Positions 8,105-17,492 of a stretch of 64,000 nucleotides of DNA are shown piece after piece. The translations under genes were made by a program, and so were the position numbers. How positions within the stretch are numbered: position 1 is the first letter of the stretch; each line of letters opens with the position of its first letter. Below the pieces are notes generated by a model that made no database searches, was not told the DNA's origin, and saw nothing but the letters and a program-made list of their open reading frames with translations. Origin of the DNA: Stenotrophomonas sp. UBA7346. Lineage in GTDB: Bacteria > Pseudomonadota > Gammaproteobacteria > Xanthomonadales > Xanthomonadaceae. The DNA is taken from assembly GCA_002471015.1 (NCBI GenBank), contig DKPB01000083.1, positions 29,767-93,766 on the forward strand. The letters are read 5' to 3'.

Positions 8105-8611
8105 TCAGGCTGGCAGCGGTGCCAGCACCGCTGCCAGATGTGCCTCCGGCAATACTTCCTGCAGGCGCCCGCGGACCCGCTGGGTGTAGCCATCGGAGGT
8201 CATTGCCGGCAGGTGGCTCAGCGCCAGCTTCAGCGCGCTGACGGTATCGGCCTCCGCGCGCGCGGCCTGCAGCAGCTTGTGCAGCTGGGCAGCGGTGGGG
8301 TTGCGCTGCAGTGCCAGGATGTCCAGTACATAGATGCGTGCGGCCACCATCGAGCGTCGCCGCTCCACCGGTGCAGCGGCCACGGGCGCAGCGGGTGCCG
8401 TGCTTGTGGCGGCAGCATCCTCGGCCAGTACATAGCCCTCGCGCTGAAGCTGCGCGATCAGCGCCGCCGCGTCGTCCCCCAGCATGCCGCCGAGCTCGGC
8501 CAGGCTGCGTTTGCCATCACACAGGATCAGCGCCCTGCGTTGGCGCAGGTCCAGCGCGTTGCCGTGCGTCTGCAGCACGGTGCGGCCACGTTCGGTCTTG
8601 AGCGGGTGCAT
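8105..8611 (-). CDS. Uncharacterised small protein, winged-helix-like N-terminus
   Basis: 168 residues, not recognised. The first 70 residues (RRALILCDGKRSLAELGGML ... LIAQLQREGYVL) look like a small winged-helix domain of the kind used in bacterial regulators that respond to a cue. An Ala/Pro linker (about 71-88) joins it to an all-helical second half. There is no signal peptide or membrane segment, so it is probably cytosolic. It is convergent with hmgA with a single base between the stop codons. No partner gene indicates a job. Confidence 0.65.
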   Translation of the reverse strand: MHPLKTERGRTVLQTHGNALDLRQRRALILCDGKRSLAELGGMLGDDAAALIAQLQREGYVLAEDAAATSTAPAAPVAAAPVERRRSMVAARIYVLDILALQRNPTAAQLHKLLQAARAEADTVSALKLALSHLPAMTSDGYTQRVRGRLQEVLPEAHLAAVLAPLPA

Positions 8612-8742
8612 GGGGATGGGAGCAGGCGGGGTGAGTGCCCAGACTGTCGCCTGCAGGTGAAATCACGATGACAAAGGTGTCTTCGCGCGTGCTAGGCACG
8701 GTTGCGGCTAGACTCCACCGCGGACCCCGCTGGAGTCACCGC

Positions 8743-9336
8743 ATGAAGCGCATCGCCTTGCCGTTATCCCTGTTGGCCATGCTGCTGGCAGCCTGCCAAC
8801 GCACGCCACCGGCCGAGCCTGTGGCAACTGGACCCGCCGCCGCACCGGCAGCGCAGGCCACGCCCGCACTCCCCGCCACGGCGGTGGTGGCGGGTGACGC
8901 GGATTGGCAGGGCTATGGGCCCGCACAGTTGGGCATCGATGTGGAACAGCTGCGCGTGGCCTGGGGGGAGGAACTGCAGGGCGACGCGGCCGCTGATGGC
9001 GGCTGCTACTACCTCTCGTCGCCGGCGAACACCCCGGCAGGGCCTTTCTTCATGCTCGAAGGCAACCAGTTCCTCCGCTATGACGTGCGTGGGGGCGACG
9101 TCCCGGCGCCGGGTGGGGGTCGGATAGGCATGGATCTGGCGCAGCTGCAGGCGCTGTACCCGCAGGCTGAGGCGCCCCAGCCCCACAAATACGTGGATGG
9201 CGGCAAAGTGCTGCGGGTGCCGGCCAGCGATGGCAGCCAGAGCTGGCTGGTGTTCGAGCTCGGCGCCGATGGCAGGGCCAGTGCCTGGCGGGTAGGCGTG
9301 CCGCCGCAGGTGGATTACGTCGAAGGCTGCGGCTGA
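8743..9336 (+). CDS. Uncharacterised lipoprotein
   Basis: 197 residues with a clear lipoprotein signal (MKRIALPLSLLAMLLAAC), lipidation expected on Cys18, then an Ala/Pro-rich linker to about residue 45. The folded part repeats a pattern: WQGYGPAQLGIDVEQLRVAW and, about 80 residues later, GGGRIGMDLAQLQALYP, suggesting two related half-domains. Cys residues at the centre and near the end (VEGCG) may form a disulfide. A longer in-frame version from 8635 is possible but would bury the signal peptide. Function unknown; monocistronic by spacing. Confidence 0.75.
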   Translation: MKRIALPLSLLAMLLAACQRTPPAEPVATGPAAAPAAQATPALPATAVVAGDADWQGYGPAQLGIDVEQLRVAWGEELQGDAAADGGCYYLSSPANTPAGPFFMLEGNQFLRYDVRGGDVPAPGGGRIGMDLAQLQALYPQAEAPQPHKYVDGGKVLRVPASDGSQSWLVFELGADGRASAWRVGVPPQVDYVEGCG

Positions 9337-9398
9337 TACGCTGCTGCCCGCAACAGGCGGCCCCGGGTCGCCGCCATCCACGCCGGGAGAAACGAAGG

Positions 9399-10352
9399 AT
9401 GTTTGAAGCGATCGCATGGTTTGTACTGGGTCTGGTGCTGTTGGCCCTGGGCGGTGACTCCATCGTCAAGGCCGCCTCCGGCCTGGCCCAGCGTTTCGGC
9501 GCCTCGCCTTTTGTTGCCGGCTTGCTGCTGGTGGCCTTCGGTACCTCGCTGCCGGAGCTGGTGGTCAACGCCCGCGCGTTTGCCGTAGGGGCGCAGGAGC
9601 TGGCCCTGGGCAATGCGGTAGGCAGCAACATCGTCAATGTCGGTTTGACCCTGGCGCTGGCGGCCCTGGCCTATCCGTTGCTGGTGCGCACCCGTCTGCT
9701 GTCGCCGCTGCTGGTGCTGCTGGCGGTGGCCAGCCTGGCCCTGATCGTGTTCGGCCTGGATGGTGCCATCAGCCGCATCGAAGGCATCGTGCTGCTGCTG
9801 GGCTTCGTGGGGATGCTGGCGTTCATGCTGCGCCGTGCGCGGCAGGAACCGGCGGCGCTGCAGGAGGCAATTGCCGACTACGCCACCACCCGCACCGTGC
9901 TTGGCTTGAACCTGATCCGCCTGGTCATCGCCGCGGTGGTGCTGTACTACGGTGCGCGCTTTGTCGTGCAGTCCGCGCCGGTGATTGGTGCAGCCTGGGG
10001 CATGTCGCCGCTGTTGACCGGCCTGTTGCCGGTGGCCATTGGCACCGCGCTGCCGGAGGTGGCAGCCGCCATTGCCGCGGCACGCCGCGGGCAGGGCGAC
10101 ATGGTGGTGGGCCACGTGATCGGCTCCAGCCTGTTCAATGTGCTGGTGGTTATCGGCGGCATGGCGGCCCTGCGGCCGATGCCCTTGCCGGCCTCGTTCG
10201 TACGCCTGGAGCTGCCAGCGGCGATCGTGTTCGTGCTGATGCTGTACCCGATGCTGCGCGGCGACCTGAAGATCAGCCGTGGCGAAGGCGCGGTGTTGTT
10301 CGTCGCGTTCCTGGCGTGGGTAGGCCTGGAGTTGGCGCTGTTCACCTTGTAA
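9399..10352 (+). CDS. Calcium/sodium antiporter, CaCA superfamily (YrbG-like)
   Basis: Inner-membrane exchanger of 317 residues with about ten hydrophobic helices. The two inverted alpha-repeats that form the ion site are plain: FGTSLPELVVN followed by GNAVGSNIVNVG in the first half, and IGTALPEVAAA followed by GHVIGSSLFNVL in the second. This is the YrbG pattern, exchanging Ca2+ or another cation for Na+ or H+. It stands alone between two lipoprotein genes; the 194 bases behind it hold no gene. Confidence 0.92.
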   Translation: MFEAIAWFVLGLVLLALGGDSIVKAASGLAQRFGASPFVAGLLLVAFGTSLPELVVNARAFAVGAQELALGNAVGSNIVNVGLTLALAALAYPLLVRTRLLSPLLVLLAVASLALIVFGLDGAISRIEGIVLLLGFVGMLAFMLRRARQEPAALQEAIADYATTRTVLGLNLIRLVIAAVVLYYGARFVVQSAPVIGAAWGMSPLLTGLLPVAIGTALPEVAAAIAAARRGQGDMVVGHVIGSSLFNVLVVIGGMAALRPMPLPASFVRLELPAAIVFVLMLYPMLRGDLKISRGEGAVLFVAFLAWVGLELALFTL

Positions 10353-10545
10353 GAGCGGCGTAAGCCGTGAAACTGACAAGAACCAAGACGCCGGATTGAA
10401 TGCATCTCCCTGCTGCGTTGCCCCTGCTGCTGCGGTGGCTGCGCTGCTGACGCCGGTTCCACAGGTTGGGTGGCGCCGTTGTCCCTTGCATTCAATGCCC
10501 GTGCTCGGCTTGAATCAGCGGCTCCAAGCTGACAAGGAGTCGAGC

Positions 10546-10989
10546 ATGCGTAGGTTTATGTTGATGGTTGTGGCGTGCATGGGTTTGGCTGGATGTGCGC
10601 ATGTCGGCCGTAGCAGCACATGGCTGGATCCTTCCATGGCGGTGCAGTTGGCGGCTGCCGCTGGGCCGCAGCGCGGGGTGGATGGGGTGTTTGCGCTGAC
10701 GGTGCGTGCCAGTGGCAATGCCGATGGCAGGTTGTACCTGAACTCCCAGTCGGATTACCGCGATCCGCGCAATCTGAGCATCAGCATCGGCCCCGGTGCA
10801 GTTCAGGAGTTGGTGGCTCAATATGGGGCGGATCCTGGCACAGCCTTGAAGGGACGCGCGATTCTGGTGCGGGGTACGGCGCGGATGGTGCGTATCGGGT
10901 TCGTTGCTGATGGCGGGCGCGTCAGCGACAAGTATTACTACCAGACACATGTGCGGGTAGATGACGCCACGCAGCTGCAGCTGCGCTGA
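10546..10989 (+). CDS. Small uncharacterised lipoprotein
   Basis: 147 residues with a lipoprotein signal ending MGLAGC and lipidation expected at that Cys. AAGGAG at 10533-10538 supports the ATG at 10546 over a much longer in-frame extension from 10396. The mature part is small and beta-rich in look; the segments GRLYLNSQSDYRDPRNLSIS and LKGRAILVRGTARMVRIGF suggest an OB-like fold similar to proteins that carry a cold-shock or NfeD-type beta barrel, but I would not name a family. It is followed by a SMAG repeat pair. Confidence 0.7.
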   Translation: MRRFMLMVVACMGLAGCAHVGRSSTWLDPSMAVQLAAAAGPQRGVDGVFALTVRASGNADGRLYLNSQSDYRDPRNLSISIGPGAVQELVAQYGADPGTALKGRAILVRGTARMVRIGFVADGGRVSDKYYYQTHVRVDDATQLQLR

Positions 10990-10998
10990 AGCGGGCCT

Positions 10999-11067
10999 GT
11001 AATGCCGGGTCATGCTCGGTAGCGGCGTTACTGGGAAGGCCTCATGCCGAGCATGGCTCGGCACTAC
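10999..11067. repeat. SMAG (GTAG) repeat pair in inverted orientation
   Basis: A degenerate copy GTAATGCCGGGTCATGCTCG (10999-11022) faces a good inverted copy TGCCGAGCATGGCTCGGCAC (11045-11067). It lies between the 3' ends of convergent transcripts, where it could form a large hairpin and protect or end both messages. Confidence 0.85.
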
Positions 11068-11085
11068 AGGAGGAACTGCTCGGTA

Positions 11086-11406
11086 TTACTCTTTTGGCGG
11101 CTCCGGCCGGCTTTCCATCATCAGCGACAGCGCGGCCTTGGCCATCAGGTGGGCGCTGATCGGAGCGGTGATGAACAGGAACACGGTGATCAGCAGCTCG
11201 CGCGGCTGCGGGTCCTGGCCGAGGAAGATGTGGTACGCCACCGAACACACCAGCACGCAGCCCACGCCCAGCGTGCTGGCCTTGGTCGGTGCGTGCAGGC
11301 GTTTGAAGAAATCGGAGAAACGCACCAGGCCGAGTGCACCGACCAGGATGAAGAAGCAGCCAAAGGCCAGCAGCGCCGACAATGCGATCTGCAGAAAGGT
11401 GATCAT
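11086..11406 (-). CDS. mrpG: Monovalent cation/H+ antiporter subunit G
   Basis: 106-residue membrane subunit, last gene of the Mrp operon. I start it at the ATG at 11406, which overlaps the mrpF stop by four bases (ATGA). Three hydrophobic segments and the family sequences GALGLVRFSDFFKRLHAPTK and FITAPISAHLMAKAA are present. MrpG is required for assembly of the complete Na+/H+ antiporter in the inner membrane. The C-terminus is charged and Pro-rich. Confidence 0.93.
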   Translation of the reverse strand: MITFLQIALSALLAFGCFFILVGALGLVRFSDFFKRLHAPTKASTLGVGCVLVCSVAYHIFLGQDPQPRELLITVFLFITAPISAHLMAKAALSLMMESRPEPPKE

Positions 11407-11687
11407 TCGACGATATCCCTGCGCAGCACGAACTTGCTCAGCACAACCGTGCTGCAGAAGCCCAGCATGGCGATGATCAGTGCGGCCTCGAAGTAGATGG
11501 CCGAGTCCAGGTACATGCCGAACAGCATCAGCTCGGCGATGGCGGTGACCGACAAGGTGTCCAGCGCCAGGATCCGGTCCGGCACGGTCGGGCCGCGCAG
11601 CAGCCGCCACAGCGCCAGCAGCATGGCGATGCCGACCACGTGCATGCACACCACCAGGGTGGTTTCGAATATCTGGTAACCGTTCAC
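11403..11687 (-). CDS. mrpF: Monovalent cation/H+ antiporter subunit F
   Basis: 94-residue subunit with three hydrophobic segments. The GPTVPDRILALDTLSVTAIA region is the hallmark of MrpF (MnhF). It overlaps both neighbours by four bases, so it is translationally coupled to mrpE and mrpG. MrpF is implicated in assembly and in bile-salt or Na+ efflux in other bacteria. Confidence 0.95.
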   Translation of the reverse strand: MNGYQIFETTLVVCMHVVGIAMLLALWRLLRGPTVPDRILALDTLSVTAIAELMLFGMYLDSAIYFEAALIIAMLGFCSTVVLSKFVLRRDIVE

Positions 11688-12190
11688 GGGAAGATCTCCA
11701 TCAGCGGCGCTTCGTAGCGGCTCTTGATCTCGTTGATCAGGGCGGTGGGGTCCTCAAGGTGCAGCACGTGCACCAGCAGGTGGCGGCGGTCCTCCGACAA
11801 TGCCGCCGACACCGTGCCCGGGGTGAGGGTGATGAAGCTGGTCAGCGCGGCGATACCGTGGATGTTGGCGATGTCCAGCGGCACCCAGATGAAACCCGGC
11901 TTGAGTTTCTCTTCGCGGCCCAGCACCTGCGCGGCCACGCGCAGGTTGGACACCAGGATGTCCCATAGCACCACCGCCAGCAGCTTGGGGATGGGCCGCA
12001 ATGAGCCCAGGCGGGCGAACTCGCGGTCCAGGCGCGCGGCGAACAGCGGGATCACCACGCCCAGCACCAGGCCCAGTACCAGTTGGCCCAGGTCGAAGCT
12101 GGAGGACATCACCATCCAGAACGCAACCACGGTGAAAGACAGCACCGGCGAGGGGAATATCCTGCGCAGCAGGGGGCGACGGTCACTCAT
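11684..12190 (-). CDS. mrpE: Monovalent cation/H+ antiporter subunit E
   Basis: 168-residue subunit with an N-terminal pair of hydrophobic helices (about 14-50) and a cytosolic region containing FIWVPLDIANIHGIAALTSF and LTPGTVSAALSEDRRHLLVH, typical of MrpE. It overlaps mrpD and mrpF by four bases each. It is needed for correct complex assembly rather than for proton pumping itself. Confidence 0.95.
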   Translation of the reverse strand: MSDRRPLLRRIFPSPVLSFTVVAFWMVMSSSFDLGQLVLGLVLGVVIPLFAARLDREFARLGSLRPIPKLLAVVLWDILVSNLRVAAQVLGREEKLKPGFIWVPLDIANIHGIAALTSFITLTPGTVSAALSEDRRHLLVHVLHLEDPTALINEIKSRYEAPLMEIFP

Positions 12191-13734
12191 GGCTGCCTCA
12201 CCTGCGGCGTGGTGCCGCGTACGTCCTGGAGATACCGGTCCGGCGCCAGCAACTGGTCGGCGATGGCGTCGGTCTGGCGCATCAACGGTGCGGCAAACAC
12301 GCTCATCAGCACGGCATAGCCCAGCAGCAGGCAGGCGGCGGCGGTCTCGAAGGGCCGCGCCGGGGCCTCGGCGACGTCCGCCTCGGGCGGCGCGTCGTCA
12401 TCGCCGTGCACGTGCCAGAACAGGCGGATGCCGGTACGCACCAGACCCATGATGACCAGCAGGCTGGTGCCCAGCACCACGCCCCAGACCACGCCGGTAT
12501 GCGCTGCGGGCACCGCCTGCAGCAGCGCGGCCTTGGCCAGGAAGCCGGCCATTGGCGGCAGCCCGGCCACCGCCACGGCAGCCAGCAGATACAGCAGGCC
12601 GGGGATGGTCTTGCCCGGCAATACCGTCCCCGGCTCATGCGCATGGCGGCGGTCGGCCTGCAGGCGCCGCCGCCGCATCAGGTCGGCGATCAGGAACAGC
12701 GCGGCGGCCACGAAGGTGCTGTGTGGCAGGTAATACAGGCCGGCCGAGATCGTGCCGGCATTGCCCAGCGCAAAGGCGATGAACAGCGTCGCCGCCGACA
12801 CCACCACCAGATAGGCCACCAGCACGCTCATGCGGGTAGCCGCCAGCGCGCCCAGCGCCGCCACCACCAGGGTGGCGATGCCGGCCCACAACAACCAATC
12901 GCTGCCGTAGCCGCTCATCGCCCCCGCATCGGCATCGAACCACAGCGAGCTGACCCGCAGCACCGAATACAGGCCGACCTTGGTCATGATCACGAACAGT
13001 GCGGCAACTGCCGCCGGCGCACGCGCATAGGACTCGGGCAGCCACAGGTACATCGGCAGCAGCGCGGCCTTGGAGCAGAACACCAGCAGCAGCAAGCCCA
13101 GGGCAGCCTTGGCCAACTTCAGGTGCGAGGGTGGCAACTCGACGATGCGCTGGCTGATCTCGGCCAGGTTCAAGGAACCCAGGGTGGCGTAGAGCATGCC
13201 CAGTGCGATCAGGAACAGGGTCGAGGCGGTGACGTTGAACACCACGTAGTGCAGGCCGATGCGCATGCGCAGGCCGCGCCCGCCCGAGAGCAGCAGGCCA
13301 TAGGAGGCGATCAGCATCACCTCGAAGAAGACGAACAGGTTGAAGATGTCGCCGGTCAGGAAGGCGCCGTTGAGGCCAACCAGCTGGAACTGGAACAGCG
13401 CATGGAAGTGCGGTGCGCGCCGGTCCCAGCCGGTGCAGGCATACAGCAGGCAGGCGATGGCCAGCAGCAGGGTGGTGCCCAGCATCCAGCCGGCCAGGCC
13501 GTCGGCGACCAGCGCGATGCCCAACCGTGCCGGCCAGTCGCCGAGCAGGTAGGCCGAGATCTGGCCCTGGCTGGTCTGTGCAAACAACAGCGCCACGGCC
13601 ACCGCCAGCGCGGCTATGCTGGCCCAGGCCACCGTGCGCTGCACCTTAGGGCCATAGCGGCGGTGTTCGATGAACAGCGATAGCGCGGCGCCCAGCAACG
13701 GGATCAGGATCGGCAGGATCACCAGATGGTTCAT
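12187..13734 (-). CDS. mrpD: Monovalent cation/H+ antiporter subunit D
   Basis: 515-residue antiporter-like subunit, homologous to NuoN/NuoM of respiratory complex I. Roughly fourteen hydrophobic helices; the proton-channel sequences include GAFLTGDIFNLFVFFEVMLI with the conserved acidic residues and a later lysine-bearing helix (LKLAKAALGLLLLVFCSKAA). It carries one of the two ion-translocation paths of the Mrp complex. It overlaps mrpC and mrpE by four bases. Confidence 0.95.
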   Translation of the reverse strand: MNHLVILPILIPLLGAALSLFIEHRRYGPKVQRTVAWASIAALAVAVALLFAQTSQGQISAYLLGDWPARLGIALVADGLAGWMLGTTLLLAIACLLYACTGWDRRAPHFHALFQFQLVGLNGAFLTGDIFNLFVFFEVMLIASYGLLLSGGRGLRMRIGLHYVVFNVTASTLFLIALGMLYATLGSLNLAEISQRIVELPPSHLKLAKAALGLLLLVFCSKAALLPMYLWLPESYARAPAAVAALFVIMTKVGLYSVLRVSSLWFDADAGAMSGYGSDWLLWAGIATLVVAALGALAATRMSVLVAYLVVVSAATLFIAFALGNAGTISAGLYYLPHSTFVAAALFLIADLMRRRRLQADRRHAHEPGTVLPGKTIPGLLYLLAAVAVAGLPPMAGFLAKAALLQAVPAAHTGVVWGVVLGTSLLVIMGLVRTGIRLFWHVHGDDDAPPEADVAEAPARPFETAAACLLLGYAVLMSVFAAPLMRQTDAIADQLLAPDRYLQDVRGTTPQVRQP

Positions 13735-14111
13735 GCGCCGCCCTCCGCCTTGGCGGCATCGGCCGTCGGCAGCTCGGGCTCATGCGCGTCCACGTGGTCG
13801 CTGTGGTTGTCGCTGCGGCTGCGCATGGCCAGCACGATGCTCACCGCGGTCATCGCGAAGGCAATCACGATGGCGGTCAGTACCAGTGCCTGCGGCAACG
13901 GGTCGGTGTAATGCACCAGGCTGGTGGCCACGCCGTCCTTGAGCACTGGTGCCTTGCCGGTCACCGGCCGCCCTGCGCTGAAGATCAGCAGGTTGGTGGC
14001 GTAGGACAGGAAGGTCATGCCCAGGATCACATCAAAGCTGCGCGCACGCAGCAGCAGGTAGATGCCGATGCCGGCCAGTACGCCGATGGCGCTTGCCAGT
14101 GCCAGTTCCAT
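13731..14111 (-). CDS. mrpC: Monovalent cation/H+ antiporter subunit C
   Basis: 126-residue NuoK-like subunit with three hydrophobic helices (about 1-20, 28-48, 70-95) including FDVILGMTFLSYATNLLIF. The C-terminal 30 residues are acidic and His-rich, an addition beyond the core family. Its ATG shares one base with the mrpA stop (TGATG), implying coupled translation, and its end overlaps mrpD. Confidence 0.95.
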   Translation of the reverse strand: MELALASAIGVLAGIGIYLLLRARSFDVILGMTFLSYATNLLIFSAGRPVTGKAPVLKDGVATSLVHYTDPLPQALVLTAIVIAFAMTAVSIVLAMRSRSDNHSDHVDAHEPELPTADAAKAEGGA

Positions 14112-16939
14112 CAGTGCATCTCCCCGGTGCGTGCCGAACGGCGGTGGATATCGATTTCGCCGTTGCGGGCATTGCGGGTGCGCGAGGGCTTGATGGTGCC
14201 CATCATCGACAGGATCAGCATCACCCCGCCAAACACCACCAGGTAGACGCCGGTGTCAAAACCGATGGCGCTGGCCAGCGGCACCTCGCCGATCAGCGGC
14301 AGGTGCAGGTCCAGGTGGCCGCTGGTCAGGAACGGCACGCCGAACAGCATCGACGCCGCGCCGCTGAGCAGGGCGATCAACAGGCCCAGGCCGATGCAGC
14401 GGATGTAGTCGAAGCCGAAGCGCGACTCCACCGACGCCGTGCCCTGGATCACGTACTGGATCAGCAGCGGCACCGCCAGCACCAGGCCGGCGATGAAGCC
14501 GCCGCCGGGCGCGTTGTGGCCGCGCAGGAACAGGAAGATCGATACCGTCAATGTCAGCGGGAACATGATCTGGGCAAGATCGGCCGGCACCGGCAGCTTG
14601 ATCGGCGGCCCGGGCATGATCTGTTCCGGTGCCATCCGCGTACGCCGCAGCATGGCGTGTACCACCAGCGCGGCGATACCGAACACGGTGATTTCGCCAA
14701 AGGTATCGAAGCCACGGAAGTCGACCAGGATCACGTTGACCACGTTGTGGCCATAGGCCTCGGGCAGCGAGCGCAGCAGCATCTCGCCGGCCATGGTGTT
14801 GGGCGGCAAGGTCATCAGCGAGTAGGCCAGCGCGGCGATGCCGCCGCCGGCGATGATGGCGATCAGCGCATCACGACGTTTGCGCCAGCGTGCGTGCTCC
14901 GGCGGCGACTGTGCGGGCAGGTAGTTCATGCCGAGCAGCATCAGCACCAGGGTCACCATCTCCACCATCAGCTGGGTCAGGGCCAGGTCGGGTGCGGACA
15001 GGAACACGAAGGTCAGCGCCACCATCAGGCCGGTGCCGCCCATCACGATCACCGCCAGCAGGCGCTGCTGGTACAGGAACAAACCGGCGAAGGCGCAGGC
15101 CAGCATCACCAGCCACAGCGTCCAGCCCAGCAACGGCATCGCCTGCGGGGCCGGCCACACCGGCAGCGAGGGGTTGGCGACATAGGGCGCGGCGGCGACG
15201 ATCACCGCTACCAGCACCAGCGCGAACAGCATGCGCTGCAGGCTGCCATTGGCCAGTGCGGCGGTCACGCTGTGGGCGAAGCCGAACAGCGCATCCAGGG
15301 CCAGGTGGAACAGATTGCGGCCGGTGGGGCGGTTGCGCGCGGCATATAGATCGGTGAAACGACGCAGGCCGAAGTACAGGGCGATACCGCCCACCACGCC
15401 AATCGCGCTCATCGCCAGCGGCAGGTTGAAGCCGTGCCAGACCGACAGGCTGTACTGCGGCATCGCGGCGCCGAGAATGGATGCGGCGGCGGCGTGCAGC
15501 ACCGGTGCGATGGTCAGCGCCGGGGCGATGCCGACGGCCAGGCAGATCACCACCAGCACTTCCACCGGCACCTTCATCCAGCGCGGCGGCTCATGTGGCA
15601 CCACCTCGATGTCGACCGGGCCCTTGCCGAAGAAGGTGTCGTGGACGAAGCGCAGGCTGTAGGCCACGCCGAGGATGCCGGCCAGCAGCGCGGCAACGCT
15701 GATCGCCGAGCGCATCCAGTCCGGGCCCTGGGTGGCCAGGGCCTCGGCAAACAGCATTTCCTTGGACAGGAAGCCGTTGAGCAGCGGGATGCCGGCCATC
15801 GCCAGCGAGGCGACAATGGCCAGGGCGCTGGTGATCGGCATCAAGCGGCGCAGGCCACCCAGGCGGCGCATGTCGCGGGTGCCGGTCTCGTGATCGATGA
15901 TGCCGGCGGCCATGAACAGCGAGGCCTTGAAGGTGGCGTGGTTGAGGATGTGGAACACGCCGGCCACCACCGCCATCGGCGTGGACAGGCCGAACAGCAG
16001 GGTGATCAGGCCCAGGTGCGAAATCGTCGAATAGGCCAGCAGGCCTTTGAGGTCGTGCTGGAAGATCGCATTCCAGGCGCCGATCAACAGGGTGATCGCA
16101 CCGATGCCGCTGACCACGTAGAAGAACAGCTCGGTGCCGGCCAGGGCCGGGTGCAGGCGCGCCAGCAGGAACACACCGGCCTTCACCATGGTGGCCGAGT
16201 GCAGGTAGGCCGACACCGGGGTGGGCGCGGCCATCGCATGCGGCAACCAGAACTGGAACGGGAACTGCGCGCTCTTGGTGAAGATGCCGGCCAGCACCAG
16301 CAACAGTGCCCAAGGGTAGAGCGCGCTGCTGCGGATCAGCTCGCCCGAGGCCAGCACCACATCCAGGTCGAAGCTGCCGACGATGCGGCCGATCAGCAGC
16401 ACGCCGGCCAGCAGCGCCAGACCGCCGCCGCCGGTGACGATCAAGGCCATGCGCGCGCCCTCGCGGGCGTCCTTGCGGTGCGACCAGAAACCGATCAGCA
16501 GGAACGAACTGATGCTGGTCAGCTCCCAGAACACCATCAGCAGCAACAGGTTGCCGGCCAGCACCATGCCCAGCATCGCGCCCATGAACAGCAGCAGGTA
16601 GCTGTAGAAGCGGCGCGCGCTGTCCTGCGGGGACAGGTAGTAATGCGCGTACAGCACCACCAGCGCGCCGATGCCCAGCACCAGCCCGCCGAACATCCAG
16701 GCCAGGCCATCCAGGCGCAGGCTTAAGTCCAGGCCGATCTGCGGCAGCCACTGCCAGCTGTTGCGGACGATCTCGCCGTCGAGCACGGCCGGGGTGACGC
16801 TGCCCAGCAGGGCCAGCCCCAACACCGGTGCCGCGCCCGCCAGGCATGCGGCTGCGCCACGTGACAGGCGGCCTGTCAGGGCGATGGCCGCTGCCAGCAG
16901 AAAGGGCAGCGCAAGCAGCAGCAACAGGACGGGCGTCAT
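14111..16939 (-). CDS. mrpA: Monovalent cation/H+ antiporter, fused subunits A and B
   Basis: 942 residues, first gene of the operon. The N-terminal two-thirds is NuoL-like with the proton-path helices (for example VFWELTSISSFLLIGFWSH and SAQFPFQFWLPHAMAAPTP). The C-terminal third holds the MbhD/MbhE-like region (FLSAPDLALTQLMVEMVTLV) and then the MrpB domain (RGHNAPGGGFIAGL, about residue 830). No separate mrpB gene follows, so this is the group 2 arrangement, with A and B fused. It drives Na+/H+ exchange for pH and salt tolerance. The start at 16939 has no strong ribosome-binding site, so a nearby alternative is possible. Confidence 0.95.
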   Translation of the reverse strand: MTPVLLLLLALPFLLAAAIALTGRLSRGAAACLAGAAPVLGLALLGSVTPAVLDGEIVRNSWQWLPQIGLDLSLRLDGLAWMFGGLVLGIGALVVLYAHYYLSPQDSARRFYSYLLLFMGAMLGMVLAGNLLLLMVFWELTSISSFLLIGFWSHRKDAREGARMALIVTGGGGLALLAGVLLIGRIVGSFDLDVVLASGELIRSSALYPWALLLVLAGIFTKSAQFPFQFWLPHAMAAPTPVSAYLHSATMVKAGVFLLARLHPALAGTELFFYVVSGIGAITLLIGAWNAIFQHDLKGLLAYSTISHLGLITLLFGLSTPMAVVAGVFHILNHATFKASLFMAAGIIDHETGTRDMRRLGGLRRLMPITSALAIVASLAMAGIPLLNGFLSKEMLFAEALATQGPDWMRSAISVAALLAGILGVAYSLRFVHDTFFGKGPVDIEVVPHEPPRWMKVPVEVLVVICLAVGIAPALTIAPVLHAAAASILGAAMPQYSLSVWHGFNLPLAMSAIGVVGGIALYFGLRRFTDLYAARNRPTGRNLFHLALDALFGFAHSVTAALANGSLQRMLFALVLVAVIVAAAPYVANPSLPVWPAPQAMPLLGWTLWLVMLACAFAGLFLYQQRLLAVIVMGGTGLMVALTFVFLSAPDLALTQLMVEMVTLVLMLLGMNYLPAQSPPEHARWRKRRDALIAIIAGGGIAALAYSLMTLPPNTMAGEMLLRSLPEAYGHNVVNVILVDFRGFDTFGEITVFGIAALVVHAMLRRTRMAPEQIMPGPPIKLPVPADLAQIMFPLTLTVSIFLFLRGHNAPGGGFIAGLVLAVPLLIQYVIQGTASVESRFGFDYIRCIGLGLLIALLSGAASMLFGVPFLTSGHLDLHLPLIGEVPLASAIGFDTGVYLVVFGGVMLILSMMGTIKPSRTRNARNGEIDIHRRSARTGEMH

Positions 16940-17492
16940 GTAGGGGCGCGGTTCAGAAACGGGGTTTTGCAGTCTAACAGGCGATTTTTTTGATCCGCGA
17001 CTTTTTCTGAATGATCCGTTCGGGTTGGATCGGCGGAGCCAGTACTGCCAGTGGCTGCGGGCGGAAAACGAGGAAACTTTGGCCCATCGCTAGCTCCTGG
17101 GGGCCTGCCCCGATCAGCTGCAGTGGACCGTCTTTGGTCGGTATGGCAGCGGCGATCAGGTAGCCCGGGTAAGCGCAGCGCACCGGGGAGCGCAAGGTAT
17201 TGCCCGATGAGAAGGACCGCGCGACCGATATTGGCAACCATCGCCCCCCGCTCCCCCGGTGCGCTGCGTTTACCCGGGCTACATCATGGGCGAGCAGGCG
17301 GGGCGTCGGTGGGCGTGGCGTGAGCCGCGAAGCTGGCGAATCATCCGCTGGCAAAGATGCCCAGCGTGTCAGCAATGTCAGCTTCGCTGTTTACACCGCT
17401 GCTGCGACAGCCGGCCCCGCAGTTCGCACCGAGCAAGGCCAACTCCCGGTGGCGGCTGCGGAATCGGGCCTGCTTCGCCTATCCTTCCGCGC
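16940..17492. other. 553-base gap: divergent promoter region with repeats
   Basis: No convincing gene. It must hold the leftward mrp promoter, probably near the AT-rich stretch 16980-17010, and any promoter for the rightward SDR gene. An inverted pair of GTAGCCCGGG repeats lies at 17159-17190 and 17252-17282. Open frames crossing this area on both strands read through the repeats and are not supported by start sites. Confidence 0.6.
17159..17282. repeat. Inverted pair of GTAGCCCGGGTAAGCGC repeats
   Basis: GTAGCCCGGGTAAGCGCAGC (from 17159) faces its reverse complement, ending CGTTTACCCGGGCTAC (to 17282), about 60 bases apart. A second pair of the same family lies at 45947-46041. The GTAG edge resembles the SMAG repeats, but the stem differs. 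Confidence 0.8.

Noticed and set aside
12406..16726. Very long open frames on the plus strand opposite the mrp operon
   Set aside because: They mirror membrane-protein codons on the other strand, giving Gln/His/Asp-rich proteins without domains. High GC makes such shadow frames common.
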